A stretch of DNA of 5,227 nucleotides, taken from positions 1-5,227 of the forward strand of contig CANHYD010000192.1 of assembly GCA_947464705.1 (NCBI GenBank), read 5' to 3'. Source of the stretch: Verrucomicrobiota bacterium (GTDB lineage: Bacteria; Verrucomicrobiota; Verrucomicrobiia; Limisphaerales; UBA9464). Made by a program: the position numbers and the translations under genes. Positions 1 to 5,227 of this stretch are shown here, piece after piece. Every line of letters starts with the position of its first letter. Within the stretch, counting starts at the first letter, position 1. Below the pieces are notes generated by a model. That model did not search any database. It had not been told where the DNA came from and saw only the letters and a program-made list of their open reading frames with translations.

Positions 1-2546
1 CCTTCGCCACTGAAGCGGAGACCTCACAAACCGCCGCCATCAACCGACTGGTCAATCTCGGCACCGTGGTCGTGGTTTCGGCCGGCAATTCCGGCAACAC
101 TCACTACGTCATCGGTGCTCCAGGAGCCTCCAGCAGAGCCATCACGGTGGCCAACACCTATGACGACGGTTCCACCTCTTCCACCATCCGCGTCACTGCC
201 CCGGCGGCCGTCGCAGGCGAATATGCGGCTGTCGAAGGGGTGTTCACCTTCCCCATCGCTTCCGCAGGAAAGATCTCCGCGCAAGTCGTCGCCACCCAAC
301 CCCTCAATGCCTGCCAAGATGGGGACAATGGCAAGGTCTCCAATCCGTCCGAGGTCCGGGGCAAGATCGCCCTCATCGACCGGGGAACTTGCTTTTTTTC
401 CAGCAAGGTTCGCGCGGCTCAACAAGCCGGAGCCGTCGCGGTGGTGATGATCAACAATGTGGATGGATTCCCCATTCCGATGGGCGGATCGGGCGACACC
501 TCCGACATCAAGATCCCCGGCGTGATGATCTCCCGGACCGACGGTGCCATCCTTCGCCGCCGACTCGCCGAAGGGGTGTCCATCACCCTCGAACCCCGCT
601 CCGCCACGGTACGCCCCGAACTGGCCGACCGGGTGAATGATTCCAGCTCCCGCGGGCCGGTGGCCTACACGAGCCGTCTCAAACCAGACATCGCCGCACC
701 TGGCAGCGCCATCCCCTCGACTCGGGCCGGATATGGCACCGAATCCATTCCCATGACGGGCACCTCGATGTCTGCGCCCCATGTTGCCGGGGCCGCAGCC
801 TTGATACGGCAGGCGCGTCCCACCTGGAACGCGTTGGAGATCAAGGCCGCCCTCATGAACACGGCGGCCCGCACGGCCAATGGCGATGGCGTGACTTATC
901 CGGAGTCCCGGGTGGGTGCGGGCCGGTTGGCGGTGATCGACGCGCTGGCCACCACGGTGATCGCGCGCAATGCCTCGGCGAGTGATCAAGTCTCCATCTC
1001 GATGGGAGCCCTGGAACTGGCCAACCCCTACACCGAAGAGCGTCGGGTCCGCCTGACCAACAAAGGGTCCCAACCGGTCACCTTGAAAATCACCGCCAGC
1101 AACACGGTGGGCGTCGCGGCGGCTCGGATGGTGCCCTTGCTGGCTCAGGTCACCGTGTCCGCGGGCCAGGAAGTAGCCATCCCCTTCCGCTTCGAGGCCA
1201 CCCCCGCTGGAGTCGGCGACGACCCGACCACGCCGGACATCCAGGGGATCCGATTCCGGCCCAAGATGCCTGAAGCCAGCGGCCAACTCTGGTTCCACGG
1301 AGGGTCAGTGCCCATTCACGTGCCCTGGCACGCCATTGTCCGCCCATTGGCACCGGCCTACGTCGGGGCTTTGCGCGTCGGGCTTCCGGCCGGATCCGGG
1401 GTGACTACGCTGCCGCTGCCCACCGTCCGGGACGGTCAGCAGCCTCCCGGACTGGTGGGTGTGTTTCAATTGGGCGGGATCAGCCCTTCGCGCAACCTGG
1501 GCTTCCCCAACGCAGCGGGTGACCTCTTGGCCTATGGGGCCGCCACCGACCAACGGGGCGGGGACATCGCCTCGGCTCGGGTCTTCTTCGGACTGGCGAC
1601 GGCCGGAAAGTGGATCACGCCCCAACGGGTCTTCACCTCCCTCGACATCGAGATCGACCTCGACAACAACGGTTCAGTCGATGCCCGCGTGGTCAATACC
1701 ACCAACGGAAACCTCAACGGGGACGACATTGGCGACGACTCGCTCTCCAACGATTTTCTAGTCTCTGCGGTCAGGATGACCGGAGGCACCAACTGGATCG
1801 AAGGCGACACCCTCAACGTCTTGGATCCCCGGTCCCGGGACACCGCTCTCTTCCACAACGGCGTCCTGGTGCATGCCATCCCTGCTTCCGCATTGGGCCT
1901 GGGGGGGCGCAGAACCTCCTTCCGGTACCGGGTCAATGCGGCCACCGAGGGCGCCAACGAAACCACCGCCTGGGCCACGTTCGACCTCGCCGCTCCCCAG
2001 GTCGCTACCGAGGCCCCCGGTTTGGACGGTTCACCCTGGTTCCCAGAGGGCCAACGCTTGCGCCTCCGCGTGGTCCGCGGGACCTCGATCGTACAAGCCC
2101 TGTTGCTGCATCTCCACAACCCGCTCGGCTCGCAAGCCGAGGTGGTCCGCCTCAACCCCGCCACCGGAGACCAGGACGGCAACGGCCTGATCGATGCGCA
2201 AGAACTCGAATATTTCGCCACACTGGGCAACGTCGCGGACTCCGATCCGGACGGAGACGGCCTCTCCACCCGGGAGGAGTTGCAACAAGGATTCAATCCT
2301 GCGGACGGAGCCTCTCCCTTGAGGCTGCTGGGCTTTTCGGCAGCCGTTGGCATCAATGGACAACTCGGTGCCGAATTGCACTGGCAGGGCCTGAGCGGCC
2401 GCCGCTATTCGGTCCTCCGGGCCGATCGCCTGGAGGGACCCTTCGCGCCCATCGCCACCGGCCTGGGAGGCTCCTCCGGATCCCAGACCTTCCAAGATCC
2501 GCTCCCACCGGACGGCGCGGCCTTCTACCGGGTCCAAGCCGAGTAA
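1..2546 (+). CDS. Secreted subtilisin-like (S8) serine protease with inserted PA domain and Ca-binding C-terminus, 5'-truncated
   Basis: This is the 3' part of a large extracellular protease; the window edge removes the N-terminus, so the signal peptide and the catalytic Asp and His are not visible. The reading frame is open from position 3 (847 residues, numbered from there) to TAA at 2544-2546. SAGNSG (Asn29, codon 87-89) is the oxyanion-hole motif, and GTSMSAPH carries the catalytic Ser255 (codon 765-767). Between them, at about residues 80-190, lies a PA domain with the typical GKIALIDRGTCFF and AGAVAVVMIN motifs and two Cys that could form a disulfide. The protease core ends near residue 313. 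An Fn3-like beta region follows (about 320-445), then a long unassigned stretch containing DLDNNGSVD (coding about 1657-1683). Two 12-residue EF-hand-type loops follow (coding 2169-2204 and 2244-2279). The last ~60 residues end in FYRVQAE. PA domains in subtilases usually influence substrate access. The native substrate is unknown, and polymer or protein scavenging is inference. No frameshift is seen. Confidence 0.95.
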   Translation, partial: FATEAETSQTAAINRLVNLGTVVVVSAGNSGNTHYVIGAPGASSRAITVANTYDDGSTSSTIRVTAPAAVAGEYAAVEGVFTFPIASAGKISAQVVATQPLNACQDGDNGKVSNPSEVRGKIALIDRGTCFFSSKVRAAQQAGAVAVVMINNVDGFPIPMGGSGDTSDIKIPGVMISRTDGAILRRRLAEGVSITLEPRSATVRPELADRVNDSSSRGPVAYTSRLKPDIAAPGSAIPSTRAGYGTESIPMTGTSMSAPHVAGAAALIRQARPTWNALEIKAALMNTAARTANGDGVTYPESRVGAGRLAVIDALATTVIARNASASDQVSISMGALELANPYTEERRVRLTNKGSQPVTLKITASNTVGVAAARMVPLLAQVTVSAGQEVAIPFRFEATPAGVGDDPTTPDIQGIRFRPKMPEASGQLWFHGGSVPIHVPWHAIVRPLAPAYVGALRVGLPAGSGVTTLPLPTVRDGQQPPGLVGVFQLGGISPSRNLGFPNAAGDLLAYGAATDQRGGDIASARVFFGLATAGKWITPQRVFTSLDIEIDLDNNGSVDARVVNTTNGNLNGDDIGDDSLSNDFLVSAVRMTGGTNWIEGDTLNVLDPRSRDTALFHNGVLVHAIPASALGLGGRRTSFRYRVNAATEGANETTAWATFDLAAPQVATEAPGLDGSPWFPEGQRLRLRVVRGTSIVQALLLHLHNPLGSQAEVVRLNPATGDQDGNGLIDAQELEYFATLGNVADSDPDGDGLSTREELQQGFNPADGASPLRLLGFSAAVGINGQLGAELHWQGLSGRRYSVLRADRLEGPFAPIATGLGGSSGSQTFQDPLPPDGAAFYRVQAE

Positions 2547-2555
2547 GAATCGACT

Positions 2556-2569
2556 CGGGATCCGGGATC
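2556..2569. repeat. Perfect tandem repeat of CGGGATC (two copies)
   Basis: Two back-to-back copies of CGGGATC lie 10 bp after the protease stop codon, in the gap before argF. The internal GGATCC is itself palindromic. The repeat is directly visible, but any role, such as a protein-binding site, is unproven, and a two-copy 7-bp repeat can arise by chance or slippage. Confidence 0.4.
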
Positions 2570-2625
2570 ACCGTCTCCAGATTATTACGTGACGGGATGG
2601 GCCGCGCTGGTGTAGGCAATCACCT

Positions 2626-2660
2626 TTCCGCTCGTTCCGACCCGTAGGTCCCGAGCGGAA
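2626..2660 (+). promoter_or_regulatory. Two-part inverted repeat (leader hairpin) just upstream of argF
   Basis: TTCCGCTCG (2626-2634) is the exact reverse complement of CGAGCGGAA (2652-2660). Inside it, GACC (2639-2642) and GGTC (2647-2650) pair around a CGTA loop, so the whole unit can fold as a 9-bp outer stem, an asymmetric internal loop and a 4-bp inner stem. It ends 12 bp before the argF ATG. No T-run follows on either strand, so it is not a canonical intrinsic terminator. It does not resemble the AT-rich ARG box bound by ArgR. It could be a leader RNA structure affecting argF translation or stability, an operator, or a processing or Rho-dependent 3' end for the protease mRNA. The structure is seen; the function is inference. 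Confidence 0.45.
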
Positions 2661-2672
2661 CCGACGCGTACG

Positions 2673-3569
2673 ATGAAACACCTGTTGAGCCTCGAGGCCC
2701 TGTCCGGCACTGAAATGCGGGAGATCCTGAACCGTGTTCCCGCGTTCAAGAACCGCCGGGGTCAGCATGACCGACCGCTGTCCGGCCAGACCTGGGCGCT
2801 CATCTTCAGCAAGAGCTCCACCCGGACCCGCGTCAGCTTTGAAGTGGGCCTGAGGGAGTTGGGTGCCGAGGTGCTCTTCCTCAATGCCGGAGACATCCAA
2901 CTCGGCCGCGGCGAACCCATCAAGGACACCGCCCGCGTCCTCGGACGGATGATCCACGGCGCGGTGATCCGCACCTTCGCCCAGCAGGATGTCGAAGACT
3001 TCGCCCAGTTCTCGGGCATTCCCACGGTCAACGCACTGACCGATGCCGAACACCCCTGCCAGATTCTCACCGACATCTTCACCTTCGAAGAGCAACGGGG
3101 TGAATCCATCCAGGGCAAGGTGGTCACCTTCGTGGGCGACGGGGCTTGCAACGTGCCCGCGAGCTGGATCTGGGCCGCCGCCCGCCTAGGCTTTGAACTG
3201 CGCATCGCGGCCCCGAAGGCCTACCAACCCGATGCAGAGCTCCTTCGCAAGGCGGGTGGATCCATCCACTGCACCGAAGACCTCGATGCGGCGGCCAGCG
3301 GCGCTGATGTGCTCTACACGGATGTCTGGGTGTCGATGGGCAAGGAGGCTGAAGGCGCTCAACGCCTGAAGGATCTGGCCGGTTACCAAATCAACGAGGC
3401 CCTGGTCCGTCGGGCCAGACCGGGAGCCCTGGTGATGCACTGCCTGCCGGCCTATCGCGGCAAGGAGATCACCGAGGAAACCCTCGAAGCCCACGCCGAC
3501 ACCATTTTCCGGGAAGCCGAGAACCGCCTCCACACCCAGAAGGCCATTGTCGACTGGATGGTCCGCTGA
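2673..3569 (+). CDS. argF: Ornithine carbamoyltransferase
   Basis: This cytoplasmic enzyme transfers the carbamoyl group from carbamoyl phosphate to L-ornithine, giving citrulline in arginine synthesis. At 298 residues it is of normal, slightly short length. The carbamoyl-phosphate domain has FSKSSTRTR (45-53), Arg100 and HPCQ (127-130). The ornithine domain has GDGACN (Asn160), DVWVSMG (Asp217, Ser221, Met222) and HCLPA (256-260, Cys257). The C-terminal ENRLHTQKA (Arg285) is also typical. DxxxSMG together with HCLP favours true ornithine transcarbamylase over acetylornithine, putrescine or aspartate homologues. The usual NN pair in the ornithine loop reads CN here; the second Asn, the ornithine ligand in the human enzyme, is kept. 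The ATG at 2673 is the only sensible start because an in-frame TAG lies at 2613 with no start codon between. No Shine-Dalgarno is evident; an inverted repeat sits just upstream. No other arg genes are visible. A catabolic role (arcB) is less likely because no arcA or arcC is adjacent. Confidence 0.97.
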   Translation: MKHLLSLEALSGTEMREILNRVPAFKNRRGQHDRPLSGQTWALIFSKSSTRTRVSFEVGLRELGAEVLFLNAGDIQLGRGEPIKDTARVLGRMIHGAVIRTFAQQDVEDFAQFSGIPTVNALTDAEHPCQILTDIFTFEEQRGESIQGKVVTFVGDGACNVPASWIWAAARLGFELRIAAPKAYQPDAELLRKAGGSIHCTEDLDAAASGADVLYTDVWVSMGKEAEGAQRLKDLAGYQINEALVRRARPGALVMHCLPAYRGKEITEETLEAHADTIFREAENRLHTQKAIVDWMVR

Positions 3570-3604
3570 GATTGGTGTGCGGCCGCGCGAATCCCGCCCG
3601 TGCC

Positions 3605-4567
3605 ATGAAACTCCTCGTCGTCAGCGATCCGCACTGGGCGGGGCCGGCCGAACTACCCCGACGCGGATACGAGGCGCGGGCGATGCCTCATCGGATCCAG
3701 CGCATTCTGGCCGCCGCCTGGCGCAAAGGTTTCTGGCTGGCCGATCCCATGGCGCACAACGACAAGTTGGACCGCATCCTGGCCCTCAATCCCGATCCGG
3801 ATCTGGTCGTCGCCAACGGGGACTATTCGGTGGATTCAGCGTTCGTGGGGATCTCCGACGATGCCGCCTGTGACAGCGCGCACCGATGCTTGAACGCCTT
3901 GCGGGCTGCCTATGGTGATCGGCTGCTCCCGGTGATCGGGGACCACGAACTCGGCAAGCACAGCCTCTTCGGCGGTGTGGGAGGCCCACGCTGGGAAAGT
4001 TGGTTGCGGCTCGAGTCCCGCTTGTCCATTCCCGCCTGGTGGCAACGGGACATCGGCCGTCATCGCCTCATCGCCGTGCCATCGACCCTGGTGGCGCTGC
4101 CCGCCTTCGAGTCGGAGCTGTTGCCGGAGGAAGCGCCATTCTGGAGAGCGGAGCGACAACGAGTCCTCTCCGAGATCCGGGCGGCACTGACTGCGCTTGA
4201 AGCCGACCGCCGCATCATTCTCTTTTGCCACGATCCTTCCGCCCTACCGTTTCTGGCGGAGCTGCCGGAGGTCCGGGACCGCCTCCCTCAGTGGGAGTCG
4301 ACCATCATCGGACACCTGCATTCACCAGCCATCGCCCGCTTGGCCACGTTGCTGGCGGGCATGCCCATTCTCCGGGGGCTGGGGTCGTCGGTGAAACGCT
4401 ACTCGACCGCCCTCCATCGGGCACGGGCCTGGAAAGAATTCCGGGTGCGCCTGTGCCCATCGCCGACCGGGGCTCAAGCGCTCAAAGACGGGGGCTGGAT
4501 CACGGCCGAATGGGACCCGGAGAGCCCGGCTCCGATCCCGTGGCAACACCACCGACTCCCCTGGTAA
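3605..4567 (+). CDS. Calcineurin-like metallophosphoesterase, substrate unknown
   Basis: This is a 320-residue, probably cytoplasmic protein with no signal peptide or membrane segment. All five metallophosphoesterase blocks occur in order: SDPH (Asp8, His10) at the extreme N-terminus, NGDYS (Asp73), GDHE (Asp113, His114), FCHD (His209) and GHLH (His237, His239). These residues normally hold a two-metal centre that hydrolyses phosphomonoesters or diesters. The third block is usually GNH[DE]; here Asp replaces the metal-bridging Asn. Segments at about 16-55 and 120-180, rich in Trp and Arg, match no subfamily I can name, nor does the C-terminal part (about 260-320). The ATG at 3605 was chosen because it puts the first metal motif at residue 8, as usual. 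An in-frame TTG at 3572 would add 11 residues. The gene begins 35 bp after argF, so co-transcription is likely, but no known arginine step needs it. Substrate and pathway cannot be assigned. Confidence 0.92.
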   Translation: MKLLVVSDPHWAGPAELPRRGYEARAMPHRIQRILAAAWRKGFWLADPMAHNDKLDRILALNPDPDLVVANGDYSVDSAFVGISDDAACDSAHRCLNALRAAYGDRLLPVIGDHELGKHSLFGGVGGPRWESWLRLESRLSIPAWWQRDIGRHRLIAVPSTLVALPAFESELLPEEAPFWRAERQRVLSEIRAALTALEADRRIILFCHDPSALPFLAELPEVRDRLPQWESTIIGHLHSPAIARLATLLAGMPILRGLGSSVKRYSTALHRARAWKEFRVRLCPSPTGAQALKDGGWITAEWDPESPAPIPWQHHRLPW

Positions 4568-4635
4568 CCCCCGGCCGCTCCGGCGCTCTCACTCGTCCCA
4601 ACCCGTGCACGATCCGAGGCATGCTCCGCTGCTCC

Positions 4636-4663
4636 GCCTCACCGGAGGCCTCTTCAAAGAGCC
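4636..4663 (+). other. Two small overlapping, mutually exclusive hairpins in the gap before fmt
   Basis: GCCTC (4636-4640) pairs with GAGGC (4645-4649) around ACCG. A second hairpin pairs CTCT (4650-4653) with AGAG (4658-4661), extended by GG (4647-4648) to CC (4662-4663) with a bulged C. They share 4647-4649, so only one can form fully. Neither is followed by a T-run, so there is no canonical terminator between the phosphoesterase and fmt. I see no clear promoter elsewhere in 4568-4723. Short stems like these are common by chance in GC-rich DNA. Confidence 0.2.
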
Positions 4664-4723
4664 ACAAGACCCCGATTCGCCTCGCTTGCTCCCCGGGTGG
4701 TGGTGACGGATCCTAACCTCTCA

Positions 4724-5227
4724 ATGTCTGCACTGCCCCGATTGGTGTTCATGGGAACCGCCGACCTCGCCGCCACAGTGCTGCGAAGCCTGGCGGCCGA
4801 CCCGCGTTGGCAAGTGATCCTCGCGGTGAGCCAGCCGGATCGACCCAAGGGACGCGACCTGGCACTGCAGCCCACCCCCGTCAAGCAGGCCGCACTCGAG
4901 CTGGGCATCGTGGTCGATCAACCGGCCAAAGCTCGTGATCCCGTCTTCATCGAACGCCTCCGCTCCCTGACCCCCGATCTCATGGTGGTCGCCGCCTACG
5001 GGCAACTGCTGCCGCAAGCGCTCCTCGACGTCCCCCGTCACGGCTGCCTCAACGTCCACACGTCGTTGCTGCCGGCTTATCGGGGAGCCGCCCCCATCCA
5101 ATGGGCCTTGGCCGATGGACTGCAGGAAACCGGCGTCACCCTCATGCGCATGGATGCTGGTTTGGACACCGGACCCATCGTCACCACGGCCACCACCCCG
5201 ATCCATGACGCGGACACCGGCCAGACA
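4724..5227 (+). CDS. fmt: Methionyl-tRNA formyltransferase, 3'-truncated by the window end
   Basis: Fmt formylates the amino group of methionyl-initiator tRNA using 10-formyltetrahydrofolate, making the fMet-tRNA used to start bacterial translation. The window holds the first 168 residues, most of the catalytic formyltransferase domain; the family is usually about 310-320 residues, so the rest of that domain and the C-terminal tRNA-binding domain lie beyond the edge. Visible motifs are FMGTADLA (9-16), a variant of the usual FxGTPxFA; PDRPKGR (38-44); PTPVKQAA (50-57); AYGQLLP (91-97); LNVHTSLLPAYRGAAPIQ (109-126), with catalytic Asn110 and His112; and MDAGLDTGPI (143-152), with the catalytic Asp at 148. 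The ATG at 4724 gives the normal short lead before the first strand. In-frame GTG codons at 4697, 4700 and 4703 are possible alternative starts, but nothing favours them. No Shine-Dalgarno is obvious. A def (peptide deformylase) partner is often adjacent, but none lies upstream here. Confidence 0.97.
   Translation, partial: MSALPRLVFMGTADLAATVLRSLAADPRWQVILAVSQPDRPKGRDLALQPTPVKQAALELGIVVDQPAKARDPVFIERLRSLTPDLMVVAAYGQLLPQALLDVPRHGCLNVHTSLLPAYRGAAPIQWALADGLQETGVTLMRMDAGLDTGPIVTTATTPIHDADTGQT

Noticed and set aside
388..407. T7 run in the loop of a CTTGC/GCAAG inverted repeat inside the PA-domain region
   Set aside because: The frame continues intact through it (Cys-Phe-Phe-Ser in a typical PA motif). 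The 5-bp stem is weak, and neither a terminator nor programmed slippage is supported.
24..1298. Long open frame on the minus strand opposite the protease (424 residues)
   Set aside because: It lies wholly antisense to a clear protease coding region, is Gly/Asp/His-rich with no recognisable domain, and is typical of GC-rich shadow frames.
1901..1907. Run of seven G in the protease gene as a possible frameshift or sequencing error
   Set aside because: The same frame stays open and sensible on both sides and reaches the conserved C-terminal module, so no frameshift is implied.
1532..2356. Minus-strand open frame of 274 residues
   Set aside because: It is antisense to the same protease gene, with Ser/Arg/Pro-rich low-complexity composition and no motifs.
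1610..2647. Plus-strand open frame of 345 residues overlapping the protease 3' end
   Set aside because: It is an out-of-frame Arg/Pro/Gly-rich translation; the in-frame product has recognisable Ca-binding and tail motifs and ends cleanly at 2546.
2547..2672. ARG box or canonical sigma-70 promoter upstream of argF
   Set aside because: No TGAAT...ATTCA-like palindrome is present, and the only AT-rich patch (about 2579-2588) lacks a matching -35 element, so nothing could be called.
4225..4716. Plus-strand open frame running from the phosphoesterase into the gap before fmt
   Set aside because: It overlaps the GHLH-coding part of the phosphoesterase in another frame, shows no domain, and the overlapping frame has all metal motifs.
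4568..4723. Intrinsic terminator or tRNA between the phosphoesterase and fmt
   Set aside because: There is no stem followed by a T-run, and no cloverleaf or T-loop (GTTCGAATC-like) sequence was found.

Overview
This 5.2 kb window is GC-rich and densely coding, with four protein genes on the + strand. Both end genes are cut by the window edges. The organism is probably a GC-rich member of the Verrucomicrobiota. The evidence for this is indirect: the first protein ends in a Ca-binding DxDxDG pair followed by a short module finishing in 'AAFYRVQAE', a tail often seen on secreted proteins of that phylum, and the small gene set fits a bacterial chromosome. No 16S or other decisive marker is present.

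Layout. (1) Positions 1-2546 hold the C-terminal 847 residues of a large secreted subtilisin-like (S8) protease. A PA domain is inserted between the oxyanion-hole Asn and the catalytic Ser, and an Fn3-like region, a long unassigned region, two EF-hand-type loops and the C-terminal module follow. (2) Positions 2547-2672 are a 126-bp gap with a tandem 7-bp repeat and a strong two-part inverted repeat ending 12 bp before the next gene. (3) Positions 2673-3569 are argF, ornithine carbamoyltransferase. (4) A 320-residue calcineurin-like metallophosphoesterase of unknown substrate starts 35 bp after argF and runs to 4567. (5) Positions 4568-4723 are a 156-bp gap with only small competing hairpins. 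(6) From 4724 to the window end is the first half of fmt, methionyl-tRNA formyltransferase.

How the genes relate. argF (arginine synthesis) and the phosphoesterase are close enough to be co-transcribed. fmt (translation initiation) could be in the same run of genes or have its own promoter. The protease looks like an unrelated exported enzyme. There are no mobile elements, tRNAs, rRNAs or CRISPR arrays, and nothing marks this as a defence or accessory island. The least explained items are the phosphoesterase, which has Asp where most family members have a metal-binding Asn, and the argF leader hairpin. None of the three visible start codons has a convincing Shine-Dalgarno sequence.
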